Source: an uncultured Paracoccaceae bacterium
GTDB lineage: Bacteria; Pseudomonadota; Alphaproteobacteria; Rhodobacterales; Rhodobacteraceae
NCBI GenBank assembly: GCA_947494445.1
Contig: CANLVD010000003.1
Coordinates: 1-64,000 of the forward strand
Length of the DNA stretch: 64,000 nucleotides
Direction of reading: 5' to 3'
A program made the translations under genes and the position numbers. Under the pieces are notes generated by a model, which searched no databases, had not been told where the DNA came from, and worked only from the letters and a program-made list of their open reading frames with translations. Shown here one piece after another: positions 53,346 to 62,769 of the stretch (the first letter of the stretch is position 1; every line of letters starts with the position of its first letter).

Positions 53346-53921
53346 TCAGTCCTCAGCCAGCTTGTCGCGCAGGGCGGAAAGTCCGGCAAACGGCTTGGCA
53401 TCGTCATCGGTCATTGGCTTGACCCCTTCGGGTCCGAAGACCCGTCCGGCAAGGCTTGCACCTTCGGCCTTGGGGTAGTCGGGCAGGGCCAGCGAGATGG
53501 CTTCGGTCGCGATCAGGCCAAGGTCGATCTTGTCGGTCAAAACCTCAATCTCGTCCATGTCATCATCGGGATCGATGTCCTGAGATTGCTCGGCCAATGT
53601 GGCGTCGGGCAGGAAACTGCGCCGCACGGGCACATCGATGCGGGTGCGCACCGGATCCAGCGTGATCACGCAATCCTGCGTGACGCTTGCGCCCAGCGTG
53701 CCAGCGACCAGCCAGCCGCCTTTGTCCAGTGGGGTTACCTTGCCGGCAAACCTGACTTTGGCGACCGCATTGGCCTTGAACAGTGCAGCCAGCGCCGTCT
53801 GCTCGTCCACGGTCGGGGTGACATCGAACGGATTGCCGCCGGTCTCCCGCAGGTTCGCGGTCTTGATCTCGCGGGAAAAGACCGGTGGAGAGGTGTCGGT
53901 TGAAGGGGTGACGTCGGGCAT
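53346..53921 (-). CDS. DUF177 (YceD) family protein
   Basis: This 191-residue acidic protein belongs to DUF177, whose genes lie next to rpmF in many bacteria and which has been linked to 23S rRNA handling. It has GTLGASVTQDCVITLDPV in the centre and a C-terminal segment RVFGPEGVKPMTDDDAKPF. ATG 53921 (PDVTPSTDTSPP) is used; an open frame extends far upstream across the divergent bamE leader and is rejected. Confidence 0.85.
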   Translation of the reverse strand: MPDVTPSTDTSPPVFSREIKTANLRETGGNPFDVTPTVDEQTALAALFKANAVAKVRFAGKVTPLDKGGWLVAGTLGASVTQDCVITLDPVRTRIDVPVRRSFLPDATLAEQSQDIDPDDDMDEIEVLTDKIDLGLIATEAISLALPDYPKAEGASLAGRVFGPEGVKPMTDDDAKPFAGLSALRDKLAED

Positions 53922-54019
53922 GGCGATGGCTTTCGGATCATTCTCGGGGCGGTTGCCCGGATCGTGAGATGGCTTGAATTTAACCTGAGCACCGGATAGG
54001 GAGCAAGGAGGTTCATCGG

Positions 54020-54493
54020 GTGCTTTTGAGGGATGGTCAAGACGTGCAGCGCATAACAATGTCCGGTTTGGGTCTGACCCTCGTGATTGGTGTCTCTGCC
54101 TGTACCCCTCAGGTGTCTGTCCATGGCTATGCACCCACGCAGGCCCAGCTTGACCGGATCGAGCCGGGCATCGACACGATCTTTTCGCTTGAGGAAGCGG
54201 TTGGCCGCCCGTCGACTTCGGGGCTGTTGCGGGACGGGACCTGGTATTACGTGCAGACCACGACCGTTCAATCGACCTACAAGGCCCCGGTGCCCACCGA
54301 CCGTGTGGTCGTGGCTGTCGATTTTGACGAAGATGGCGTGGTCACGGATGTGCAGCGCTACGGGCTGGAGGATGGCCGTGTGGTCAACCTGTCGCCGCGC
54401 GTGACCGAAACTTCAGCCGTGCGCCGTGGCATTCTGGGTCAGATCTTCGGCAACCTGTTCCGTCTGGATGCGAGTTCCATTCTGGGCGGCTGA
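54020..54493 (+). CDS. bamE: Outer membrane assembly lipoprotein BamE
   Basis: This 157-residue SmpA/OmlA-type lipoprotein is part of the BAM complex that inserts beta-barrel proteins. The lipobox is GVSAC with C28, followed by GIDTIFSLEEAVGRPST and VAVDFDEDGVVTDV. I start at GTG 54020 because AAGGAGG at 54005-54011 is ideally placed; GTG 54044 is possible. TTGAAT (53974-53979), 17 bases, TAGGGA may be its promoter. Confidence 0.88.
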   Translation: MLLRDGQDVQRITMSGLGLTLVIGVSACTPQVSVHGYAPTQAQLDRIEPGIDTIFSLEEAVGRPSTSGLLRDGTWYYVQTTTVQSTYKAPVPTDRVVVAVDFDEDGVVTDVQRYGLEDGRVVNLSPRVTETSAVRRGILGQIFGNLFRLDASSILGG

Positions 54494-54522
54494 TCCGGCC
54501 CGCCAGTGGCGCGCCGTGTGTG

Positions 54523-54924
54523 CTAGCTGTCGCCGGATTGTTTGAAATCCAGTGCTACGCCATTCATGCAATAGCGCAGACCCGTGGGCGCTGGCCCGTC
54601 GGGGAAGACGTGGCCGAGATGCGCATCACAGCGCGCACAAACCACTTCGGTGCGGCGCATGAAAAACTTGCGATCCTCGTGTTCTTCCACCGCTTCAGGC
54701 TTCAGCGGTTGAGTAAAACTGGGCCAGCCGGTGCCGCTGTCGAATTTCGCGGATGTCTCAAACAAGGGCTCACCACAGCAGACACAGGAGAAGGTGCCGT
54801 CGGCCTTTGGAAAATTATCATTGGTGAAGGCGCGCTCGGTTCCGGCCTTGCGGGTGACCTTATAGGCCAGATCGGACAGTTGCGCCCGCCATTCGGCGTC
54901 TGATTTGGTGATCTTGTCGGTCAT
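54523..54924 (-). CDS. msrB: Peptide-methionine (R)-S-oxide reductase
   Basis: This 133-residue enzyme reduces methionine-R-sulfoxide in proteins. It has two zinc CxxC pairs (CVCCGEPLF and CARCDAHLG), GTGWPSF and the catalytic cysteine in [12 protein letters not shown] 54924 follows GAGGAG; a GTG two codons upstream is in frame. It converges on bamE. Confidence 0.95.
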   Translation of the reverse strand: MTDKITKSDAEWRAQLSDLAYKVTRKAGTERAFTNDNFPKADGTFSCVCCGEPLFETSAKFDSGTGWPSFTQPLKPEAVEEHEDRKFFMRRTEVVCARCDAHLGHVFPDGPAPTGLRYCMNGVALDFKQSGDS

Positions 54925-55041
54925 GCTCACTCCTCACTTGCAGGCTAGCCTTCGGCTGATGATATAATGACTGAAACCGTCATGGTTCCGTCACCTTCCT
55001 GGGGCACATCATGATAGTTAAGTCAAAGCAGGGCAGACGCA

Positions 55042-55770
55042 ATGGTTGGATTGACACGTGGGCGTTACAAGGCCCGGTTGGCGACCTCGGCAGAAGATGT
55101 TCAAAGCGCACAGAAGCTGCGGGCCATGACGTTTCGCGGCGACGACGGGCTGGACGCGGACCGGTTTGATCCGATCTGCCACCATGTGCTGGTCGAAGAG
55201 ACGTCAGGCGGGCGTCTGGTCTGCTGTTTCCGGTTGCTGCATCTGGAAAGCGGGGCTGATATTGGCCGCTCCTATTCCGCGCAATTCTACAATCTGAGGA
55301 ATCTGGAGGACTACACCGGATCCATGGTCGAGATGGGGCGATTTTGCATCCATCCGGAGTGTCTGGACGCGGACATTCTGCGGGTTGCCTGGGGTGCGAT
55401 GACGCGATTTGTCGATGAAAATCAGGTGGATCTGCTGTTTGGTTGCTCAAGCTTCAAGGGCACGGAAGAAGATGCCTATATGGACGCCTTCGCGCTGTTG
55501 AAGGACCGTCATCTTGCGCCGAAACGCTGGCTGCCGCGGGTCAAGGCACCATCGGTCTTTCGTTTTGCCCGGCGATTGAAGCTGCGCAAACCCGATCTGA
55601 AGCTGGCGATGAAGGGCATGCCGCCCTTGCTCAGGACCTATCTGGTGATGGGTGGCTGGGTGTCGGATCACGCGGTCGTGGACAGGGATCTGAACACGCT
55701 GCATGTCTTCACCGGGCTTGAGATCAAGGCGGTGCCCGCTAACCGCAAAAGGTTGTTGCGGGCGACCTGA
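55042..55770 (+). CDS. olsB: L-ornithine N(alpha)-acyltransferase
   Basis: This 242-residue GNAT-like enzyme has RAMTFRG, DRFDPICHHVLV, SMVEMGRFCIHPE and LFGCSSFKGTE, the blocks of the OlsB/hemolysin-like acyltransferases. It makes lyso-ornithine lipid by acylating ornithine from acyl-ACP. The partner olsA, which adds the second acyl chain, is often directly downstream but is absent here; a convergent GST gene follows after three bases. Confidence 0.85.
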   Translation: MVGLTRGRYKARLATSAEDVQSAQKLRAMTFRGDDGLDADRFDPICHHVLVEETSGGRLVCCFRLLHLESGADIGRSYSAQFYNLRNLEDYTGSMVEMGRFCIHPECLDADILRVAWGAMTRFVDENQVDLLFGCSSFKGTEEDAYMDAFALLKDRHLAPKRWLPRVKAPSVFRFARRLKLRKPDLKLAMKGMPPLLRTYLVMGGWVSDHAVVDRDLNTLHVFTGLEIKAVPANRKRLLRAT

Positions 55771-55773
55771 TCG

Positions 55774-56484
55774 TTAGCGGGCTTTCTGGCCGAAGAGTTT
55801 TGCCTGAGCTTCCTTGTCGTCTTGAATGTTGGAGCGCTTTTCGGCCGCCACGGCACGCCCCTTGACGACGCCATCACGACTGCCGACCCGGTCCAGCCAG
55901 GCTGCCATGTTGGGGAATTGGGCAAGATCCTGCTGCTGGCCCTCCCAGAGCGAAGCCCATGGCCAGATCGCCATATCCGCAATGGAGAAGAAATCGCCTG
56001 CCACGTATTTGCGATCTGCGAGGCGCTTGTTCAGGACACCGTAAAGCCTGCCGGTCTCGTTCCGGTAGCGGTCCTTGGCATAGGGCAGGTCGTTGGGCGG
56101 ATCCATGGCGGGGGCGTATTTCAGAAAGTGATGCGCCTGTCCTGCCATTGGACCAAGACCACCCATCTGCCACATCAGCCATTGATCCACCTCGATCCGT
56201 TCGCGCTCGGTTGATCCGCAAAACTTGCCGGTCTTTCGCGCCAGATATTGCAGGATTGCACCGCTTTCAAAGATGCTGATCGGCGCGCCATCGGGGCCGT
56301 CGGGATCGATGATTGCAGGCATCCGGTTGTTCGGGGCGATCTTCAGAAAAGACGGGGCGAACTGGTCGCCCTTGCCGATGTCGATGAGGTGAAGGGTGTA
56401 GGGCAGGCCCATTTCTTCAAGAGCGATGGAGATTTTCCAGCCGTTGGGTGTGGGCCAGTAAAAAAGATCAATGGGGTCTGCCAT
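55774..56484 (-). CDS. Glutathione S-transferase, Nu/YghU-like
   Basis: This 236-residue protein has a thioredoxin-like domain (LFYWPTPNGWKISIALEEMG, PNNRMPAIID) and a helical C-terminal domain (FSIADMAIWPW). It resembles Ure2p/YghU-type enzymes with disulfide reductase activity toward glutathionylated compounds. ATG 56484 has AAGGA nine bases upstream; an earlier ATG has no SD space. Confidence 0.88.
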   Translation of the reverse strand: MADPIDLFYWPTPNGWKISIALEEMGLPYTLHLIDIGKGDQFAPSFLKIAPNNRMPAIIDPDGPDGAPISIFESGAILQYLARKTGKFCGSTERERIEVDQWLMWQMGGLGPMAGQAHHFLKYAPAMDPPNDLPYAKDRYRNETGRLYGVLNKRLADRKYVAGDFFSIADMAIWPWASLWEGQQQDLAQFPNMAAWLDRVGSRDGVVKGRAVAAEKRSNIQDDKEAQAKLFGQKAR

Positions 56485-56549
56485 GGTCTGCATCCTTTGT
56501 CAGCGTTTGGCGGATAGGACCGGAGAGACCGGGAAAAGGCAAGCCGGGA

Positions 56550-57542
56550 TCAGGCGCGTGTCAGCAGCGCCAGAGCCTCGGCATCGACATGATCGGTGCG
56601 CGGCAGGGGGCTGAAGAGGCGCGACCAGCGCCGAGACAGGGGTTTTTCTGCAAATCGTGTGCTGAGATCGGATGCTGACCAAAGCAGGCGGTCGCGCAGA
56701 ATTGATCGGTAGATCGCAAGCGCACCCGGGCGAGTGTAAAAGCTCCAATGGCTGATGCGGCGTTTGGAACCGGCGAGGGGGAAGCCGCGGGCAAACAGGT
56801 AGCGGGTGACATGTTCGGCGTCGATTTCCACATCTGCCCACCGGGGACAGATGTGACCCAATCCCGCGCCAAGACAGGTGTCGCCGTCAACACTTCCTGG
56901 CGCGGCCCATTCGAACAACGCATCGAAGAGGTCGTTTTCACGCGAGATGATGTTGAACACTTCAGCCGAACAAAAAGCCGGTGAGGTCAGGCAGTCTCGG
57001 GCAACGGAAGAATACTCTGCCCCGCCCAGAAGAATCATCCGACCTATCCGTGCGGCGGGTGTGTGCGCAGCTCCGATCAGAGCCACGCGCGCACCAAGGG
57101 AATGCGCGAAAATGTCGATGGTCAGGTCCGGGCGAAGGGCGGCAATGTCTTCCAACATGCCTGACAAGGCCTCAGCCGCCGTGGTCGCCAGATCATAGGC
57201 CCGGGCAAAACCTGTGCCAAAACCACCCCAGTGCTGCGGACTTCTGGCAGGCCAGCCAAGGCATATTGCCAGACCGGCGTTTGGATCGTTGGTCTCAAAC
57301 CCCAGTCCTATGGTCCAGCTGCGCACCTTCCAGTTGGCGGGGTCGGGTGCATCGGAGAACAGGCTGGAATGGGGCGATCTGGATGGCAGATCAGGGTGAT
57401 ATTTGAACCCGTGTATGAGGATTGCGAGCGGTGCACCTTTGGGAAGCGCATCCAGCCGGTCAGCAAGCGCCGACCCGAGAGGTCTTTTGCCGTCATCACA
57501 GGTGAGTCGCCCCTGCCTGAGGGTCACTTTGAGAACTGTCAT
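56550..57542 (-). CDS. Alpha/beta hydrolase of unknown substrate
   Basis: This 330-residue protein has an oxyanion HGFKYHP near residue 44, the nucleophile elbow AHSLG, and EYSSVARD later. It fits the alpha/beta hydrolase fold, close to DUF900-type esterases. No signal peptide is seen, so it is probably cytosolic. Its frame is open far upstream through the metZ leader, but ATG 57542 starts the recognisable domain. The substrate is unknown. Confidence 0.75.
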   Translation of the reverse strand: MTVLKVTLRQGRLTCDDGKRPLGSALADRLDALPKGAPLAILIHGFKYHPDLPSRSPHSSLFSDAPDPANWKVRSWTIGLGFETNDPNAGLAICLGWPARSPQHWGGFGTGFARAYDLATTAAEALSGMLEDIAALRPDLTIDIFAHSLGARVALIGAAHTPAARIGRMILLGGAEYSSVARDCLTSPAFCSAEVFNIISRENDLFDALFEWAAPGSVDGDTCLGAGLGHICPRWADVEIDAEHVTRYLFARGFPLAGSKRRISHWSFYTRPGALAIYRSILRDRLLWSASDLSTRFAEKPLSRRWSRLFSPLPRTDHVDAEALALLTRA

Positions 57543-57660
57543 TTGCCTTACCACCCGTTTGCCACTTTTTATCGTGGTCTGACGGATACATGCCTGCGGA
57601 TGATTACAATGAAGTGAATATTTTCTGAAAAGTTTGAAGCCGCCCGGGTTTTTCCAGCGC

Positions 57661-57689
57661 TTGACGCCGCTTCCACAGAGGATTAGCAA
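57661..57689 (+). promoter_or_regulatory. Candidate metZ promoter
   Basis: TTGACG at 57661-57666, 17 bases, then TAGCAA at 57684-57689. Transcription would start near 57696, at the first base of the riboswitch helix, which supports the call. Confidence 0.6.
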
Positions 57690-57696
57690 CAGATTT

Positions 57697-57752
57697 GTGG
57701 CGATTTGTTCAACCGGATTGCGGGCCACGTAAAACAATTCCGCTAAAGAGGT
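57697..57752 (+). promoter_or_regulatory. SAM-II-type riboswitch (SAM-II or SAM-V)
   Basis: GTGGC (57697-57701) pairs with GCCAC (57724-57728). The loop starts GATTTG and holds CCGGATTG, which can form a pseudoknot with CAATTCCG (57735-57742), and the conserved end GCTAAAGAGG follows. These are the landmarks of the SAM-II core. It lies before metZ, a known target. High S-adenosylmethionine should switch the gene off. Confidence 0.88.
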
Positions 57753-57769
57753 CGAGGTCCAGATGTGAA

Positions 57770-57802
57770 CCCCGATCGATTGCCCCGATCGGGGTTTTGT
57801 TT
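57770..57802 (+). terminator. Terminator of the SAM riboswitch expression platform
   Basis: CCCCGATCG (57770-57778) pairs perfectly with CGATCGGGG (57786-57794) over seven bases, followed by TTTTGTTTT. It ends just before the SD GGAGGG (57804-57809), so it can stop transcription before metZ. Confidence 0.88.
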
Positions 57803-57815
57803 TGGAGGGCACATG

Positions 57816-59003
57816 ATGGCCGATGACTGGAAACCGAAAACCAAAATGATCCATGCAGGCTCCCGCCGTTCGCAATATGGCGAGGTGTCGGAGGCGATCT
57901 TTCTGACCCAAGGCTTTGTCTATCCCGATGCGGAAGCGGCAGAAGCGCGTTTTATCGAAAGCGGACCTGATGAGTTTATCTACGCCCGGTATGGCAACCC
58001 GACCGTGCGCATGTTCGAGGATCGGTTTGCCGCGCTGGAAGGGGCAGAGGATGCCTTTGCGACCGCGTCTGGAATGGCGGCCGTCAATGGCGCGTTGATG
58101 TCGTTGCTCAAGTCAGGCGATCACGTGGTATCCGCGCGGGCGCTGTTTGGGTCGTGCCTCTGGATCGTGGAAAACCTGCTGAGCAAGTTCGGGGTTGAGG
58201 TCACGTTTGTTGATGGGCGTGATCTGGATGCCTGGAAGGCGGCGATCCGGCCTGACACAAAGCTTTGCTTTCTTGAATCACTCTCAAACCCGACGCTGGA
58301 AGTGATTGATATCAAGGGTGTATCCAAACTTGCGCATGCGGTTGGTGCGCTGGTCGTGGTGGACAATGTCTTTGCCACGCCGGTCTTTTCACGGGTGTTG
58401 GAAGACGGTGCGGACGTGCTGATCTATTCAACCACAAAGCACATTGACGGGCAGGGGCGTTGTCTGGGTGGTGTCGTTCTTGGCACGCAGGATTTCATTC
58501 GCAAGACGCTGGAGCCTTACCTGAAACACACCGGCGGGGCGCTCAGCCCGTTCAACGCCTGGGTGATGCTCAAGGGGCTTGAGACGCTGGACCTGCGGTG
58601 TCGGGCACAAGCTGCCTCAGCACTTGCCTTGGCAAAGGCGCTTGAGGGGCATCGATCGGTGACCCGTGTCCTCTTTCCGGGGCTGACCAGCCATCCGCAG
58701 CACAGTCTTGCCATGGCGCAGATGTCACAGGGTGGCACAGTGCTGTCCTTTGAGGTTCAGGGCGGCAAGGCAGAGGCGTTCCGGGTCCTCAATGCGCTTG
58801 ATGTGATCCTGATTTCCAACAATCTGGGCGATGCAAAGTCGATCATCACCCATCCGGCGACCACCACGCACCAGCGGTTGAGCGCGGATCAACGTGCGGC
58901 GCTCGGCATCTCTGACGGGCTGTTGCGCCTGTCGGTCGGGTTGGAGGATGTCGTTGATCTGCAAGAGGATTTGACCAGCGCGTTGGACCTTTTGACGGCC
59001 TGA
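57816..59003 (+). CDS. metZ: O-succinylhomoserine sulfhydrylase
   Basis: This 395-residue PLP enzyme makes homocysteine from O-succinylhomoserine and sulfide. It has [28 protein letters not shown] and the PLP lysine in [12 protein letters not shown]. Length fits MetZ. Two adjacent ATG codons (57813, 57816) are possible; the second is six bases after GGAGGG. SAM control by the leader riboswitch fits methionine synthesis. Cystathionine gamma-synthase is the main alternative. Confidence 0.93.
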   Translation: MADDWKPKTKMIHAGSRRSQYGEVSEAIFLTQGFVYPDAEAAEARFIESGPDEFIYARYGNPTVRMFEDRFAALEGAEDAFATASGMAAVNGALMSLLKSGDHVVSARALFGSCLWIVENLLSKFGVEVTFVDGRDLDAWKAAIRPDTKLCFLESLSNPTLEVIDIKGVSKLAHAVGALVVVDNVFATPVFSRVLEDGADVLIYSTTKHIDGQGRCLGGVVLGTQDFIRKTLEPYLKHTGGALSPFNAWVMLKGLETLDLRCRAQAASALALAKALEGHRSVTRVLFPGLTSHPQHSLAMAQMSQGGTVLSFEVQGGKAEAFRVLNALDVILISNNLGDAKSIITHPATTTHQRLSADQRAALGISDGLLRLSVGLEDVVDLQEDLTSALDLLTA

Positions 59004-59116
59004 ATTGTCACAAACTCAACAGGATTGTGAGGGCCAACAGGACGGTTTGGTCTTTTCTTCTGGGCAGGAGGCTCCATGTTAGTCTCAGGATATGCCCCAG
59101 GGTACGAGGCCAGACG

Positions 59117-59755
59117 ATGAACATTCACGACCCCAAGACCAAAGCAGACCGCGACACCGCAGGTCCCGTTGCGCAGCCAACACGGCAGGAAGCCGAAGAG
59201 GCAGTGCGCACTTTGCTGCGGTGGGCCGGTGATGATCCGACACGTGAAGGGCTACTGGATACACCCAAGCGCGTGACCAAAGCCTATCAGGATTGGTTCC
59301 GTGGCTATGACGAAGACCCTGAGGCGATGCTGCAACGCACATTTGAAGAGGTCGAGGGCTATGACGAGATGGTCGTGCTGCGCGACATCCGCTTTGAAAG
59401 CTACTGCGAGCATCACATGGCGCCGATTATTGGCAAGGCACATGTGGGCTATATCCCAACAGATCGCGTGGTCGGCATTTCCAAACTGGCGCGCGTGGTC
59501 GATGCCTTCGCCAAGCGTCTGCAGGTTCAGGAAAAGATGAATGCACAGATCGCCAACACGCTGATGGCTGTGCTCAAGCCCGAAGGTGTGGCGGTGGTGC
59601 TGGAAGGTGAGCATCATTGCATGTCGACACGCGGCGTGCACAAGCCGGGCGTGTCTATGGTGACGTCGACGATGCTGGGTGCGTTTCGGACCAATCGGGA
59701 CACACGGCGTGAATTTCTCGACATCATCGGCAATCCGGTCAATCGCGGCGGCTGA
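59117..59755 (+). CDS. folE: GTP cyclohydrolase I
   Basis: This 212-residue enzyme opens the folate pathway by turning GTP into dihydroneopterin triphosphate. Zinc and catalytic motifs are [10 protein letters not shown] and [12 protein letters not shown] use ATG 59117, which gives the usual hydrophilic N-terminus; an in-frame start at 59027 is longer than the family. The trkH gene follows after 43 bases. Confidence 0.95.
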   Translation: MNIHDPKTKADRDTAGPVAQPTRQEAEEAVRTLLRWAGDDPTREGLLDTPKRVTKAYQDWFRGYDEDPEAMLQRTFEEVEGYDEMVVLRDIRFESYCEHHMAPIIGKAHVGYIPTDRVVGISKLARVVDAFAKRLQVQEKMNAQIANTLMAVLKPEGVAVVLEGEHHCMSTRGVHKPGVSMVTSTMLGAFRTNRDTRREFLDIIGNPVNRGG

Positions 59756-59798
59756 GACCGCTTGACCTTTCGCAGGCTTGGCCCCAAGCCTGTGCCCC

Positions 59799-61247
59799 AT
59801 GACCAACTTTCGACCCGTCGGATATGTGATTGGCCTGCTCATCGCGGCTTTGGGCGGCACCATGGTGTTGCCGTTTCTGGCCGATGCTCTGGCGGGATCG
59901 CCAAATGCCGGAAATTTCGCGATCTCCGGCATGATCACGATTTTCAGCGGCTCGATGATCGCGCTGGCCTGCAAGGACAGCAGGGCGACCGGACTGTCGA
60001 TCCAGCAGACCTTCCTCTTGACCACGGGCGTCTGGGTGGCCCTGCCGATATTCGGAGCCTTGCCTTTCTGGCTGGGTGCACCGTCGGTGAGCTATACGGA
60101 CGCTTTTTTCGAGGCGATGTCCGGCCTGACCACGACCGGATCAACAGTGTTCGCCAATCTGGACGAGTTGCCCAAGGGCACGCTTCTCTGGCGCGGGTTG
60201 ATGCAATGGTTCGGCGGTATCGGGATCATCGTTGTGGCGATGGCGTTCCTGCCGCAACTGAAGGTGGGCGGGATGCAGATCTTCCGCTCGGAATCCTTTG
60301 ACACTCTGGGCAAAATCCTGCCCCGAGCGGCTGAAATCGCCGGGTCCATATCGACCATCTATCTGGTGCTGACCTGCCTTTGCGTGCTTGGGTATTCCTG
60401 GGCCGGACTGAGTTTCTTTGACGCACTGGTCCATGCCATGACCACCATCGCAACCGGCGGATTTGCCAACTACGATGCGTCTTTCGGTGCGCTGGGGGGC
60501 GGGGCGGAGTATGTGGGCGCGATCTTCATGCTGGTTGCGAGCCTGCCATTTGTGCGCTATGTCCAGCTGGTTGCCGGCACCGCCAGACCGCTGATGCATG
60601 ACACACAGGTGCGCAGTTTCTTCCTGATCATGATCGGGATTGTGGCGGCATTGACGCTGTGGCAATTGATGTTCTCGACGTCCGAGATTGAATTTGCCTT
60701 TCGCAAGGCGCTTTTCAATGGCGTCTCTATCCTGACAGGCACGGGCTATGCCAGCACGGATTACACGCTTTGGGGCGGGTTTCCGGTGACGCTGTTTTTC
60801 CTCATCGGATTGATCGGCGGCTGTGCGGGATCGACCTGCTGTTCAATCAAGGTGTTTCGGTTTCAGATCCTGATGTCGGCGATTGCAACGCAGATCCGCC
60901 GCATTCACAGCCCGCATGGTGTGTTTTCCCCGCGCTATGAGAAGCGCCCGATTTCCGAAGATGTCCTAAACTCCGTGATGGCGTTTTTCGTGCTGTTCAT
61001 GCTGTCGCTTGGTGTCTTTGCTGTGGCTTTGGGGATGCTGGGGCTTGATGCGATCACCTCGATCTCGGGGGCGGCGGCTGCACTTGCCAATATTGGCCCC
61101 GGTCTTGGCCCGGAGATCGGGCCTTCGGGCAATTTTTCCGGCCTGCCCGATGCAGCCAAGTGGATCCTTGCTTTTGCAATGTTGACCGGACGTTTGGAGC
61201 TGATGTCGGTCTATATCATCTTCACGGTGGGGTTCTGGCGCCGCTGA
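59799..61247 (+). CDS. trkH: Potassium uptake protein TrkH
   Basis: This 482-residue inner-membrane protein has four pore-type repeats: TTGSTVF, ATGGFANYD, GTGYASTDY and NIGPGLGPEIG, which form the K+ filter of Trk/Ktr channels. It needs the regulatory subunit TrkA, which is not in the window. ATG 59799 (TNFRPVGYVIGLL) starts the first helix. Confidence 0.93.
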   Translation: MTNFRPVGYVIGLLIAALGGTMVLPFLADALAGSPNAGNFAISGMITIFSGSMIALACKDSRATGLSIQQTFLLTTGVWVALPIFGALPFWLGAPSVSYTDAFFEAMSGLTTTGSTVFANLDELPKGTLLWRGLMQWFGGIGIIVVAMAFLPQLKVGGMQIFRSESFDTLGKILPRAAEIAGSISTIYLVLTCLCVLGYSWAGLSFFDALVHAMTTIATGGFANYDASFGALGGGAEYVGAIFMLVASLPFVRYVQLVAGTARPLMHDTQVRSFFLIMIGIVAALTLWQLMFSTSEIEFAFRKALFNGVSILTGTGYASTDYTLWGGFPVTLFFLIGLIGGCAGSTCCSIKVFRFQILMSAIATQIRRIHSPHGVFSPRYEKRPISEDVLNSVMAFFVLFMLSLGVFAVALGMLGLDAITSISGAAAALANIGPGLGPEIGPSGNFSGLPDAAKWILAFAMLTGRLELMSVYIIFTVGFWRR

Positions 61248-61292
61248 GCTTACAACAACCGGTGAAATGGCCGCAGGGCACGGCCTCAGCCG

Positions 61293-61321
61293 TTGACCCC
61301 CTCAAGGCCCTTGCCTAAGAG
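61293..61321 (+). promoter_or_regulatory. Candidate glyQ promoter
   Basis: TTGACC (61293-61298), 17 bases, then TAAGAG (61316-61321), about 28 bases before ATG 61350. Confidence 0.5.
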
Positions 61322-61349
61322 ATGCCTCAAGCAGATTGGTGAGGACAGC

Positions 61350-62273
61350 ATGGCCGCAGATACCCCCCGTTCGTTTCAGGAGATCATTCTGAGGCTGCAA
61401 AGCTACTGGGCTGCGCGTGGCTGTGCGATCCTGCAACCCTATGACATGGAAGTCGGGGCAGGCACGTTTCACCCCGGCACAACCCTGCGCTCGCTTGGCT
61501 CAAACGCATGGGCTGCGGCCTACGTCCAGCCTTCGCGCAGGCCTACGGACGGGCGCTATGGCGAGAACCCGAACCGTTTGCAGCATTACTATCAGTATCA
61601 GGTGCTGATCAAACCCAGCCCGCCGGATTTGCAGGACCTCTATCTTGGCTCGCTTGAGGCGATCGGGATCGATATGGCGCTTCACGACATCCGCTTTGTC
61701 GAGGATGACTGGGAAAGCCCCACGCTGGGCGCATGGGGTCTGGGATGGGAGGTCTGGTGCGACGGCATGGAGGTCAGCCAGTTCACCTATTTCCAGCAGG
61801 TCGGCGGCCACGACTGCAAACCCGTCTCTGGAGAGTTGACCTACGGTCTGGAGCGTCTGGCGATGTATGTGCTGGGCGTCGATCATGTGATGGAAATGCC
61901 GTTCAACGACCCGCAAGCGCCGATCCCTTTGACCTACGGCGACATCTTTCACCAGACGGAAGAGGAATATTCACGCTGGAACTTCGATCTGGCGGATACG
62001 GACATCCTGCTCAGGCATTTCGAGGATGCCGAGGCCGAATGCGCCCGCATTCTGGACGCGCCCGCCGAGGACCCCAAGACCGGCAAACGCATCATCATGG
62101 CTCACCCGGCCTATGACCAGTGCATCAAGGCAAGCCATGTCTTCAACTTGCTGGACGCACGCGGCGTGATTTCGGTCACCGAACGACAGGCCTATATCGG
62201 GCGCGTGCGCGCACTTGCCAAACAATGCGCTGATGCCTTTGTGCAGACGGATGCCGGGGGTTTTGCCGCGTGA
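61350..62273 (+). CDS. glyQ: Glycyl-tRNA synthetase alpha subunit
   Basis: This 307-residue class II catalytic subunit has [36 protein letters not shown] and [15 protein letters not shown]. With GlyS it charges tRNA-Gly. ATG 61350 follows GAGGAC. A small membrane-protein gene lies between it and glyS. Confidence 0.95.
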   Translation: MAADTPRSFQEIILRLQSYWAARGCAILQPYDMEVGAGTFHPGTTLRSLGSNAWAAAYVQPSRRPTDGRYGENPNRLQHYYQYQVLIKPSPPDLQDLYLGSLEAIGIDMALHDIRFVEDDWESPTLGAWGLGWEVWCDGMEVSQFTYFQQVGGHDCKPVSGELTYGLERLAMYVLGVDHVMEMPFNDPQAPIPLTYGDIFHQTEEEYSRWNFDLADTDILLRHFEDAEAECARILDAPAEDPKTGKRIIMAHPAYDQCIKASHVFNLLDARGVISVTERQAYIGRVRALAKQCADAFVQTDAGGFAA

Positions 62274-62322
62274 TGCCAGCTGAGTGTTTCCTGCAAATCT
62301 GCAAACCACGGGCGGTAGCCTC

Positions 62323-62769
62323 ATGAACGGCAAATACCTTGTGGGCGGGTTGCTGGCCTTTACGGCGGTATTTGCGTGTGTGCTGTGGTACACGCAGACA
62401 TATGCCTATTACGACCGTGTCAGCGATGTGGAGAGAATCGAAGTTGCTGGCAAAACCCTGTCGGTGCGCGACTATCAGGGCATAGATGCTGACACCTCGC
62501 CGATGAAAATCCGGGCCTGTTTCACGCTGGACCCGACTGAAATCGATGCACCCAAGGCAGATGATGCAACTCCGCTGGGCGCACCCGTTTGGTTCGATTG
62601 TTTTGACAATGGCAAGCTGACCGAAGATATCACCGCTGGCAGGGCTGTGGCTTATGTTGCCGGTGACGAGACGCCCGAAGGGGCCACGACCTACCAAATT
62701 CTCCGCTATCTGGCGGTGTATCCCGATGGCCGCGCCTATCTCTGGCGCCAATACAACAAGCTGGACTGA
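62323..62769 (+). CDS. DUF6446-type small membrane protein
   Basis: This 148-residue protein has an N-terminal membrane anchor (about 5-24), then a periplasmic domain with YYDRVSD, two cysteines in RACFTLD and WFDCFDN that may form a disulfide, and YLWRQYN at the end. I recognise it as the DUF6446 type seen at this spot in Rhodobacterales. It starts 50 bases after glyQ, and its TGA overlaps the glyS ATG (TGATG). No function is known. Confidence 0.8.
   Translation: MNGKYLVGGLLAFTAVFACVLWYTQTYAYYDRVSDVERIEVAGKTLSVRDYQGIDADTSPMKIRACFTLDPTEIDAPKADDATPLGAPVWFDCFDNGKLTEDITAGRAVAYVAGDETPEGATTYQILRYLAVYPDGRAYLWRQYNKLD

Noticed and set aside
53346-54134. Longer DUF177 protein starting upstream of 53921
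   Set aside because: The extension runs across the divergent bamE leader and start; it has no family similarity.
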